From Candidatus Thiodiazotropha sp. (ex Codakia rugifera) (GTDB taxonomy: Bacteria > Pseudomonadota > Gammaproteobacteria > Chromatiales > Chromatiaceae): a DNA stretch of 64,000 nucleotides. The notes beneath the pieces were generated by a model. It was given only the letters and a program-made list of their open reading frames with translations, made no database searches and was not told the DNA's origin. The stretch lies in the NCBI GenBank assembly GCA_025656675.1, contig JAHXHN010000003.1, positions 496,001 to 560,000 of the forward strand. Direction: 5' to 3'. Both the position numbers and the translations under genes were made by a program. Positions 56,624-64,000 of this stretch are shown in pieces; within the stretch, counting starts at the first letter, position 1; each line of letters opens with the position of its first letter.

Positions 56624-57568
56624 CTAGTTTAAGTCAAAATTGAGTGATTGCGGTTGACCATTGCGTACGATATCAACCTGTATCGACTGTGCATCTTTTA
56701 GTTTTTCAATCAGTTTCATGGCCTCTTTGTCATTAGTCAACGGTATGCCGTTGACAGAAGTCACCAGATCGGAAGGACGCACGCCCAACTGATTGTAGAG
56801 TTCCCGATTCTTTTGCGGTAAGACACGGTAGCCTTTCATACCCTCTCTCGACCTGACGGGCACAAAGCGGACATGTTCAAATATTTTTAACGGCTCGTTT
56901 TTCAACATCTCTCGATAACGACTGAGATTTCTTCTGGAAACAGGGACCGCATTCGGACCAGTCGCAACTGTACTTTTGGTATTTCTAGTGGTTCTTGAAA
57001 CCGAGGGGGACTTTTTGTTAGAGATTTTAGGAAAACGCAATACCTCAGATTGACCATTTCTCAATAAAACCACCCGGTCTTCAAATACAGCCTGCAGGGT
57101 AACACCTGACATCACCGCACTGCCGACTTTATAGTATTTTTGCACCGACCCGGAGGTTCCAATGATGGCTTCCCCTTTACTGGCATCGGCGGATACGAAG
57201 ACGCCATGCAGGGTCAGATTGAGTCGGGTATCCGGTGCCTTCTTATCGATAGTCTTTTTCGGTTTGGTTGCTCCCGCAATACCGAACAGATGTAGTTTTG
57301 CCACATTTTCGAGCTGGTTTGCTCTTGCTTGTCCACTGTTGCCGGATGTCGATTTAGAGACATTGAGAGGTCGGACTTGTTGTTGAATCTCAGGTTCAGG
57401 CAGCAAACGCCAAGTCAGATCTGCCATCCTCCAGCCAATCAGTAACAGCAGTAGCAGTGCAACAGCCAGCGGTAGTTGTGATGAAAGGAGTTTCTCCAAC
57501 CACTTGGGGGTCGGTTTTTCTGCCATCCAGTCATTAAGATAGGCCTGTGCCTGTGCAGCGATATTCAT
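56624..57568 (-). CDS. gspC: Type II secretion system protein GspC
   Basis: A 314-residue inner-membrane protein from the ATG at 57568 with GGGGAGA just upstream. One membrane helix (about 30-52), the HR domain (NVAKLHLFGIAG, then LNLTLHGVFVS and AIIGTSGSVQKYYKVGSAV), and a C-terminal PDZ domain (RPSDLVTSVNGIPLTNDKEA) are in the GspC order. It normally couples the platform to the GspD secretin. No other gsp gene is in the window, so it may be alone here. Confidence 0.9.
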   Translation of the reverse strand: MNIAAQAQAYLNDWMAEKPTPKWLEKLLSSQLPLAVALLLLLLIGWRMADLTWRLLPEPEIQQQVRPLNVSKSTSGNSGQARANQLENVAKLHLFGIAGATKPKKTIDKKAPDTRLNLTLHGVFVSADASKGEAIIGTSGSVQKYYKVGSAVMSGVTLQAVFEDRVVLLRNGQSEVLRFPKISNKKSPSVSRTTRNTKSTVATGPNAVPVSRRNLSRYREMLKNEPLKIFEHVRFVPVRSREGMKGYRVLPQKNRELYNQLGVRPSDLVTSVNGIPLTNDKEAMKLIEKLKDAQSIQVDIVRNGQPQSLNFDLN

Positions 57569-57600
57569 CTCTCTCCCCACTCGCGTGGAAATCTCCTCAT

Positions 57601-58179
57601 CTATTCCGGGTATCGCATCAGCTTTGGATGCAGCTTGAACGTTTTCTTTATCTTAGCAAGCATCTTCTCTGCCAATCTGTGATCTACCTCCGGACCAACC
57701 CTGACACGGTAGTGTTGTTTGCCATCCAGTTTCACCTGCTCCATCTGTGCTGGCAAATCGGCTTTTCGTAAACTGGCAACCAGTTTTTTTGCATTCTGCT
57801 CATTGGTCAGACTCGCTACCTGAATCATCCAGGCAGTTGGAGAAGACTGACTTTTAGCGGTTGACGCTTTACTCTCTGGCTTTGGCTTTGGCTTTGTCTG
57901 AGACTGAGGCGTCGCTTCGGTAACCGGTTTCGAAGCCGGAACTCGCTTAGGCTCTACCCCTGGTGTTGTTATACTGGGCGTCGATCTCTCAGTTTTTGCT
58001 GGCGGAACCGTTCGAACTGTCGCCTGCTCCTTAATGGGTGGTTTGGCAGGAATAGTGTGATCGGAGACTGTCCGAGTTTCAACCGGATCTTCAATCAGCA
58101 TGGGCACAAATATCACAATCAGTGCAACGAGCACCGCACCACCCAGCAAGCGCTGTTTAAGTCTCTCCTCCAGGGCCAT
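57601..58179 (-). CDS. SPOR-domain protein (DedD-like)
   Basis: A 192-residue bitopic protein: helix LLGGAVLVALIVIFVPMLIE (about 11-30), a Pro/Thr/Lys-rich linker, and a C-terminal SPOR domain (AWMIQVASLTNEQNAKKLVA and HYRVRVGPEVDHRLAEKML). SPOR domains bind denuded glycan at the septum. It lies in the folC-dedD position usual for gammaproteobacteria. Confidence 0.88.
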   Translation of the reverse strand: MALEERLKQRLLGGAVLVALIVIFVPMLIEDPVETRTVSDHTIPAKPPIKEQATVRTVPPAKTERSTPSITTPGVEPKRVPASKPVTEATPQSQTKPKPKPESKASTAKSQSSPTAWMIQVASLTNEQNAKKLVASLRKADLPAQMEQVKLDGKQHYRVRVGPEVDHRLAEKMLAKIKKTFKLHPKLMRYPE

Positions 58180-58328
58180 ATCTACTTTTCCATCTAACTG
58201 TTCAACGAATCACCCAGCACCGGCCATCCTTTAGATCAGTGCTGCATTCAGCCAAGTATATCAGCTCAATTCTCGATAACCTTCATTATCCCAGGATTAT
58301 GCTAACCCGACCGCGGATTAGGCGGCAT

Positions 58329-59600
58329 TCAGATCGGTAAGTCCAAGTGTCCCATCGCCTCTCCGACAATCAGAAAGGACCCAAACACCAGAATCAGGTC
58401 TTGAGAGTTTACCTCATCCAGGCATGCTTGATAGGCTTGGGGAAATGTGTGGAAACAATTGATGGGTTTATTCACTCCCGCCTGCCGAAGTGTGATAGCC
58501 AATTGTTTCGCTGAGCGCCCTCTCTCGCCAGGTAAATCGAGCAGATACCAACTCGAGATTTGCGGCCCAAGTAAATCGGCAACAGCTGCAACATCCTTAT
58601 CCCTCAACATGCCGAACAGGGCATGAGTCTGGCCCTGCCAACCCAGTCTTTTCAGCGCCTCACAAAGCGTTTCCAGTGATTGCCTGTTATGCGCCACATC
58701 CAGAAGAAGACTGGGTTTGCCTGGCACCCATTGTAACCGTCCTGGCAGTCTGACTTGTTGTAATCCATTTGCAATGAGTTCCCAACTTAGCGGAAAAGCA
58801 TCCTCCAGAAGCTGGCAGACCATTACCACAGCACTGGCATTGACTAACTGTTTACTCCCACTTAAATTTGGTATTGGCAGTGTCTGCTTAATGCCATCGG
58901 GCCCAGACCACTGCCAACTATCATTCTGCAGGTCAAAATCAAAATCGCGGCCCGACAAATAGACCTCTGCCCGAAGCTCTTCAGCCTGCTCAGATACTGA
59001 ATGAGGCATTTCCCGATCTCCCAGTACCACCGGCCTGTAAGGACGGATAATGCCCGCCTTCTCTCGACCTATTGCTTCACGGTCCTCTCCAAGCAGATTC
59101 GTATGATCCAGATCGACAGTAGTGATTAACGCGACATCCGTATCGATAATATTTACGGCATCGAGCCGCCCGCCAAGACCGACTTCCAAGATGACCAGAT
59201 CGGGCTTTTCGGCTGCATATATGATCAATGCTGCAAGGGTAGCGAATTCAAAGTAGGTCAAACTCACTCGACCCCGGACCTGATCAATAGCTTCAAAGGC
59301 ATGGCACAATTGCTGGTCGGAAACAGCCTCACCGTTCAACCGTATGCGTTCATTGTAGTGAACCAGATGAGGAGAGGTGTAGGCGCCTACACTAAAACCT
59401 GCCTGACGGTAGATGGTCTCCAGCATGGCCACACTGGATCCTTTGCCATTGGTACCTGCAATGGTGACAACCTTTGAGTGCAGACCCTCTGGTTGCAGTC
59501 GCTGCCATACAGCAATAACCCGATCCAGGCCCAATTCAATCTCTTTCGGGTGTAGGGTCGTTTGCCAGTCGAGCCACTGATCCAGCGTATCAAAGCGCAT
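58329..59600 (-). CDS. folC: Folylpolyglutamate/dihydrofolate synthase
   Basis: A 423-residue Mur-ligase-family enzyme that makes dihydrofolate and adds glutamates to folates. The P-loop GTNGKGSSVAM is near residue 49, followed by TSPHLVHYNERIRLNG, FEFATLAAL and EVGLGGRLDAVNII. Length is normal. It is the neighbour of accD and the SPOR gene, in the conserved accD-folC-dedD order. Confidence 0.95.
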   Translation of the reverse strand: MRFDTLDQWLDWQTTLHPKEIELGLDRVIAVWQRLQPEGLHSKVVTIAGTNGKGSSVAMLETIYRQAGFSVGAYTSPHLVHYNERIRLNGEAVSDQQLCHAFEAIDQVRGRVSLTYFEFATLAALIIYAAEKPDLVILEVGLGGRLDAVNIIDTDVALITTVDLDHTNLLGEDREAIGREKAGIIRPYRPVVLGDREMPHSVSEQAEELRAEVYLSGRDFDFDLQNDSWQWSGPDGIKQTLPIPNLSGSKQLVNASAVVMVCQLLEDAFPLSWELIANGLQQVRLPGRLQWVPGKPSLLLDVAHNRQSLETLCEALKRLGWQGQTHALFGMLRDKDVAAVADLLGPQISSWYLLDLPGERGRSAKQLAITLRQAGVNKPINCFHTFPQAYQACLDEVNSQDLILVFGSFLIVGEAMGHLDLPI

Positions 59601-59972
59601 GACTATTAACCCGGCAACCAGCTTATGCTTGATGGATGCAGCGTACCGATATCTGCAGTCGTTTGTTCAACCTAGAATCCGCAGTTGAACAGGGATTTGC
59701 GGGAAATTCCGACGTGACCGGCAAGGTACCGTTTGCCGTCAATGGCTATTCCCTTAAAAAGAGCAATAACACAATTGGGTGTGTCGGGGTTTTTCACAAA
59801 TCCATGTCGCGCTCCACAACTCGCCCATTGGGTGCGGGAAAAATCCAGTCTTTGATTCAGCATTACATTACCTTGTGTCAGATCTCAGCGGTCAACTGCG
59901 AAACGCCGCCTAGCGGCTAACAGCTTCTCGTCACGCTAAAATCTTTAAACAATATAGGACACTACACTAGGT
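59601..59972. other. Intergenic stretch holding dispersed repeat copy B
   Basis: Most of this gap is the repeat at 59668-59905. No gene is supported; a 63-codon minus-strand frame is part of the repeat. Confidence 0.6.
59668..59905. repeat. Dispersed inverted-repeat element, copy B
   Basis: The left end CCTAGAATCCGCAGTTGA is identical to copy A. The inner segment AATGGCTATTCCCTTAA is shared, and the right side GATCTCAGCGGTCAACTGCG parallels GATTTCAGCGATCAATTGCG of copy A. The perfect inner stem of copy A is lost here. The right boundary is approximate. Confidence 0.75.
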
Positions 59973-60833
59973 TCAAGCCCTTGGTTTACTCATCAGGATA
60001 CTGATCAGATCGGCAATGCGATCCCGCATATCCCGTCGGTCGATAATCATATCAATGGCGCCATGATCGAGTAGAAACTCACTGCGCTGAAAACCTTCCG
60101 GCAGTTTTTCTCGTACCGTCTGTTCGATGACCCGTGGACCTGCAAATCCGATCAAGGCATTCGGCTCGGCAACGTTGATATCACCCAACATTGCCAGACT
60201 GGCAGAGACACCCCCCATGGTTGGATCGGTCATGACAGATATAAAGGGTAAGCCTCGTTTTTGTAGACGTTCCAGAGCAGCACTGGTCTTGGCCATTTGC
60301 ATCAGAGAGAACAAGGACTCCTGCATGCGTGCACCTCCGCTTGCAGAGAAACAGACCAGGGGAGTATGCCGTTCAAGGGCCATATTGACGCCACGTACGA
60401 AACGTTCACCTACCACAGAGCCCATCGATCCACCCATAAAACTGAACTCAAATGCTGTCACAACCAGGTCTATCCCTTTCAACTGACCACGCATGGACAC
60501 CAAGGCATCCTTCTCACCGGAGCTTTTCTGTGCCTGACTGAGACGCTCCCTGTACTTCTTACTATCCTTGAATTTCAGGGGATCAACTGATTCCAGATTG
60601 GCACCGATCTCCTCCAGGGGTTCCGGATCAAGAAAAGTCTCCAGGCGTCGCCGGGCACTGATCCGATTGTGGTAGTTACATTTGGGACAGACATCGAGGT
60701 TCCTCTCCATCTCTGCCCGGTAGAGGATTGCGCTGCATCCAGGACACTTGGCCCACAAACCTTCGGGTACCGCACGCTTGTGTCCGGCATCCGTACGGAT
60801 ACGGCTCGGCATCAATTTTTCAAACCAACTCAT
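59973..60833 (-). CDS. accD: Acetyl-CoA carboxylase carboxyltransferase subunit beta
   Basis: A 286-residue subunit of the enzyme making malonyl-CoA. The N-terminal zinc ribbon [20 protein letters not shown] and PKC is present, then the crotonase-like core ([48 protein letters not shown]). Standard length. It follows trpA by 99 bp. Confidence 0.96.
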   Translation of the reverse strand: MSWFEKLMPSRIRTDAGHKRAVPEGLWAKCPGCSAILYRAEMERNLDVCPKCNYHNRISARRRLETFLDPEPLEEIGANLESVDPLKFKDSKKYRERLSQAQKSSGEKDALVSMRGQLKGIDLVVTAFEFSFMGGSMGSVVGERFVRGVNMALERHTPLVCFSASGGARMQESLFSLMQMAKTSAALERLQKRGLPFISVMTDPTMGGVSASLAMLGDINVAEPNALIGFAGPRVIEQTVREKLPEGFQRSEFLLDHGAIDMIIDRRDMRDRIADLISILMSKPRA

Positions 60834-60932
60834 AGATGTACTCGACCTTTATCGCTTATATTCCCGAATCCAATGATTCTGAGGGCTGTTAACAGCCCCT
60901 GACCCAAAACAGGACTCATGCCATCACCGACA

Positions 60933-61742
60933 CTAGTCTACCTTATCCATCGCCTGTCTCATGGATGAAATCACTTCCCGCAGGGAGGCACCTATTTTTT
61001 CAGGCTCATCAGCCAAAGCCTCAATGCGGGAAACCAAAGCACTGCCTACCACCACCGCATCCGCTAATCGTGATACAGCCGCTGCGGTTTGCGCATCCTT
61101 TATACCAAAACCTACACCTACAGGCAGATCGGTTCTGCTACGAATCTCTGCCAGTTTATGCTCCATCGACGATAGATCCAGATGGTTGGCACCTGTGACA
61201 CCCTTAACTGAAACATAGTAGACGAAGCCACCTGACACATCACAGATGCGCTGGATTCGATCAGGTGTACTGGTAGGCGCCACAAGGAAAATCTGATCGA
61301 TCGATTGAGCTTTAAATATGCGTTGCAGCTCCTCTCCCTCTTCCGGGGGAATATCAACAATCAGTAAGCCATCCACGCCGGCATCCGCAGCCCGATCGGC
61401 AAAATGTTCATAGCCCATCACTTCAATAGGATTCAGGTAGCCCATCAGAATCACGGGTGTCTCTATATCCAGCTGCCTGAACTGAGACACCATATCCAAC
61501 ACATCCCGCAGACTGACATGGTATTCCAAAGCACGTTCACTGGCCCGTTGGATAACCGGCCCATCCGCCATTGGGTCCGAAAAGGGTACGCCCAATTCGA
61601 TGAGATCGGCACCGGCAGCAACCAAATCATGCATCAAATCCACTGTAATCTCAGGAATGGGATCTCCGGCAGTGATGAAGGGTATCAACGCCTTCTTACC
61701 CTGTGCCTTGAGATGAGCGAATTTCCTGCTGATCAGACTCAT
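60933..61742 (-). CDS. trpA: Tryptophan synthase alpha subunit
   Basis: A 269-residue TIM barrel that cleaves indole-3-glycerol phosphate. It has the catalytic pair in [16 protein letters not shown] (Glu and Asp), [10 protein letters not shown], and the phosphate loop [11 protein letters not shown]. The ATG overlaps the trpB stop by 4 bp, as expected for coupled subunits. Confidence 0.96.
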   Translation of the reverse strand: MSLISRKFAHLKAQGKKALIPFITAGDPIPEITVDLMHDLVAAGADLIELGVPFSDPMADGPVIQRASERALEYHVSLRDVLDMVSQFRQLDIETPVILMGYLNPIEVMGYEHFADRAADAGVDGLLIVDIPPEEGEELQRIFKAQSIDQIFLVAPTSTPDRIQRICDVSGGFVYYVSVKGVTGANHLDLSSMEHKLAEIRSRTDLPVGVGFGIKDAQTAAAVSRLADAVVVGSALVSRIEALADEPEKIGASLREVISSMRQAMDKVD

Positions 61743-62953
61743 AGATGAATGCCCTCCCTCGCAGCAACGGTATGCATATCTTTGTCCCCTCGCCCCGAGA
61801 GATTAACCAGAATTATCTGATCAGGTCTCATGGTTGTTGCCAGTTGACTGGCATAGGCAAGGGCATGACTCGACTCAAGTGCTGGGATTATTCCCTCAAT
61901 GCGTGTCAAATCATGGAATGCAGCAAGCGCCTGATCGTCTGTCACAGCGACGTAATTGGCACGGCCACTGTCTTTCAACCAGGCATGTTCAGGTCCTACA
62001 CCCGGATAGTCCAATCCGGCAGAAATAGAGTGGGTCTCAATGATCTGACCATCAGCATCTTCCATCAGATAGGTACGATTGCCATGTAAAACACCTGGTT
62101 TGCCGGCACAGAGTGGGGCCGCATGTTGCCCCGTTTCCAGGCCGTTGCCGGCCGCTTCAACACCATAAATCGCAACCGCTTGATCGTCCAGATAGGGATA
62201 GAAAAGACCGATGGCATTTGAGCCACCGCCTACACAGGCTACCAATGCATCTGGCTGACGACCTGCCTGGTGTAGCATCTGGGTACGCGCCTCTCTGCCG
62301 ATGATTGATTGAAAGTCACGTACCATCGCCGGATAAGGATGCGGCCCGGCCACCGTGCCAATGATGTAAAAAGTGTTATCTACGTTTGTTACCCAATCAC
62401 GCATCGCTTCATTAAGTGCATCCTTGAGCGTTTTTGAACCAGACTCCACCGCTCTCACTTCTGCTCCAAGCAGACGCATACGATAGACGTTTGCCTCCTG
62501 GCGAATGATATCCACAGCCCCCATATAGACCACACACTCCAACCCTAGCCTGGCGGCGACTGTCGCACTGGCCACCCCATGTTGGCCAGCGCCTGTTTCA
62601 GCGATGATACGACGCTTACCCATATGCCGCGCGAGCAAGGCCTGTCCGACAGTGTTGTTCACCTTATGCGCACCAGTGTGATTCAGATCCTCTCGTTTCA
62701 GGTAGATCTGTGCACCACCCAACTGTTCACTCCAGCGTCTGGCATGGTAGATAGGTGATGGACGACCAACGTAGTTAGCGAGATCCTCATCCAACTCCTT
62801 CAGGAAATTCTCATCTGCCATGTAATGATTGTAAGCAGCGCGTAACTCTTCCAGAGGCTCCATCAACGTCTCAGATACGAACAGCCCTCCGTAGGGCCCA
62901 AAATGCCCTCGTTCGTCAGGTAGTGTCCCAATGATATTTTCAGTTATCGCCAC
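61739..62953 (-). CDS. trpB: Tryptophan synthase beta subunit
   Basis: A 404-residue PLP enzyme that makes tryptophan from indole and serine. PLP Lys is in [19 protein letters not shown], substrate Glu in [10 protein letters not shown], the phosphate loop is GGGSNAIG, and NLSGRGDKD is at the end. Start is GTG at 62953, overlapping trpF by 14 bp. Part of truA-trpF-trpB-trpA. Confidence 0.97.
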   Translation of the reverse strand: MAITENIIGTLPDERGHFGPYGGLFVSETLMEPLEELRAAYNHYMADENFLKELDEDLANYVGRPSPIYHARRWSEQLGGAQIYLKREDLNHTGAHKVNNTVGQALLARHMGKRRIIAETGAGQHGVASATVAARLGLECVVYMGAVDIIRQEANVYRMRLLGAEVRAVESGSKTLKDALNEAMRDWVTNVDNTFYIIGTVAGPHPYPAMVRDFQSIIGREARTQMLHQAGRQPDALVACVGGGSNAIGLFYPYLDDQAVAIYGVEAAGNGLETGQHAAPLCAGKPGVLHGNRTYLMEDADGQIIETHSISAGLDYPGVGPEHAWLKDSGRANYVAVTDDQALAAFHDLTRIEGIIPALESSHALAYASQLATTMRPDQIILVNLSGRGDKDMHTVAAREGIHL

Positions 62954-63563
62954 GCTTTACTCCTGCAATGAAGGCTTCAATCTTTGCGGCATCTTTCACC
63001 CCTTTCGATACTTCAACACCACCACTGACATCCACGGCATAGGGATGCACCTGTCTTATCGCCTGAACCACATTCTGCGGATTGAGACCACCCGCAAGAA
63101 TGACCTTCGAAGCCAAGGCTGGTGAGATCCTGTTCCAATCGAAGCACTGCCCCGTACCCCCGGGCGTACCCGCTTGATAGCTATCGAGCAATAACCCTGA
63201 AGCAGGGTTAAATTCACGCTCAACCATAGCCAGATCAATCCCCTCACGCATCCTTACCGCTTTGATCCAGGGTCGGTCATAACCACTGCAGTCCGCCACA
63301 GTCTCATGTCCATGGAACTGCAGCAGATCGATAGGTACCTCACGGATACAGCGTTCGATCTGTGAACGAGTCTCATCTACAAAAAGACCTACCACTGTAA
63401 CAAATGGCGGCAGGGTTTTCACAATGGCCTGAGCCTGCTTCAGCGTAACTGCCCGAGGACTGGGCGGATAAAACACCAACCCGATCGCATCAGCACCGTG
63501 CCGGACAGCTTCAGCAGCATCTTCCACTCGGGTGATACCACATATTTTTATCCGGGTTCTCAT
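62940..63563 (-). CDS. trpF: Phosphoribosylanthranilate isomerase
   Basis: A 207-residue TIM barrel from the ATG at 63563. N-terminal [11 protein letters not shown] holds the catalytic Cys; [17 protein letters not shown] and [18 protein letters not shown] are the other family motifs, with the catalytic Asp in DVSGG. The Shine-Dalgarno region lies inside the left end of repeat copy C, which thus touches this start. The longer frame to 63608 is not needed. Confidence 0.95.
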   Translation of the reverse strand: MRTRIKICGITRVEDAAEAVRHGADAIGLVFYPPSPRAVTLKQAQAIVKTLPPFVTVVGLFVDETRSQIERCIREVPIDLLQFHGHETVADCSGYDRPWIKAVRMREGIDLAMVEREFNPASGLLLDSYQAGTPGGTGQCFDWNRISPALASKVILAGGLNPQNVVQAIRQVHPYAVDVSGGVEVSKGVKDAAKIEAFIAGVKRGDN

Positions 63564-63566
63564 GAT

Positions 63567-63710
63567 CCTGTAATCCTCAGTTGAACACCATGAAGAGCAC
63601 ATTGGCAACGTAACGCCGTTCAGCCAATCGATTTAATCTTTGGGCAGTCAATAAATTCATGTTCTCAAAGCGATTTACGGAGTAGATAGCGGCCAATTGC
63701 GGATTCTAGA
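63567..63710. repeat. Dispersed inverted-repeat element, copy C (short, diverged)
   Basis: CCTGTAATCCTCAGTTGAAC at 63567-63586 matches the copy A/B left end at 17 of 20 bases. CCAATTGCGGATTCTAG at about 63694-63710 is the inverted right end. The inside is shorter and diverged; ~145 bp in all. It lies between trpF and truA and overlaps the trpF ribosome-binding region. Confidence 0.6.
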
Positions 63711-63784
63711 ACGATCTGCAGAAAGATACAGCATGCCGATCGCTTGTGCTATGGCAAACGCCATCATGAATGTCATTTCTCGCG

Positions 63785-64000
63785 TCAAATACTGGATGGC
63801 GACGCATGACATAGATCATTGATCTGCTGTGCGCCTGTAGATGCTGGAATATTGAATGTTGCCGGGTAATCAACCTTGGTAAGGTAGAGTCCTTGTGGGG
63901 GAGCCGTGACGCCACCCAGCGTACGGTCACGTAAGCAAAGCACCTCTTCAGCCCACGACACGGCCTGCTCTCCTTTGCCTATGGCAATTAACACGCCTGC
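63785..64000 (-). CDS. truA: tRNA pseudouridine synthase A, C-terminal part only
   Basis: The frame is open to the window edge; only the last 71 residues are present. VLIAIGKGEQ, RDRTLGGVTAPPQGLYLTKV and DYP are typical of the TruA C-terminus, which modifies U38-40 of tRNA anticodon arms. Position upstream of trpF is conserved in gammaproteobacteria. The extra tail after the TruA end is a little long. Confidence 0.88.
   Translation of the reverse strand, partial: AGVLIAIGKGEQAVSWAEEVLCLRDRTLGGVTAPPQGLYLTKVDYPATFNIPASTGAQQINDLCHASPSSI

Overview
The window looks like a chromosomal stretch of a free-living or symbiotic marine-type gammaproteobacterium. Several gene orders are characteristic of that class: truA-trpF-trpB-trpA-accD-folC-SPOR, fmdB-DUF502-aspS-nudB, and lolA-rarA after ftsK. 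The sodium-type stator pair (PomA/PomB) and an MSHA-type pilus locus point the same way. I cannot name the genus from sequence alone; a sulfur-oxidising Chromatiales/Sedimenticolaceae-like relative is a guess. No rRNA, tRNA or CRISPR array was found.

Layout. 1-723: 3' part of an ankyrin-repeat gene. 917-8061: housekeeping genes (rarA, lolA, ftsK, ald, trxB, a lipocalin). 8122-29379: one long minus-strand block carrying an MSHA-type type IV pilus system: secretin and inner-membrane alignment proteins, major and minor pilins, a giant PilX-like adhesin, platform protein and assembly ATPase. Cyclic-di-GMP and two-component regulators (histidine kinase, response regulator, GGDEF-EAL, GGDEF, HDOD) are interleaved with it. 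The ATPase carries an N-terminal STAS domain in front of its c-di-GMP-binding MshEN domain, so pilus assembly seems wired to both partner-switch-like and c-di-GMP inputs.

29652-47799: an integrated 18-kb mobile element bounded by 79-bp direct repeats. The right repeat is the 3' end of a yjbQ-family gene, so integration recreated the gene's last 25 codons. The element has a tyrosine integrase, an excisionase-like HTH protein, a primase-helicase, and T7-like internal-virion (DNA-ejection) proteins. It has no gene large enough for a terminase, portal or major capsid protein. Cargo includes a Fic protein and a HEPN-like protein. A 1-kb gene-free region beside the primase holds unusual internally duplicated repeats and GGAAAG boxes and may be its origin. 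The element resembles a capsid-less phage satellite, or a prophage pared down to replication and ejection genes.

47722-64000: housekeeping genes again (yjbQ, nudB, aspS, DUF502, fmdB, a PilZ protein with pomB/pomA, an SDR, a DUF971-MoaD fusion, gspC, a SPOR protein, folC, accD, trpA, trpB, trpF, partial truA). Three copies of a dispersed terminal-inverted-repeat element sit in the intergenic gaps here.
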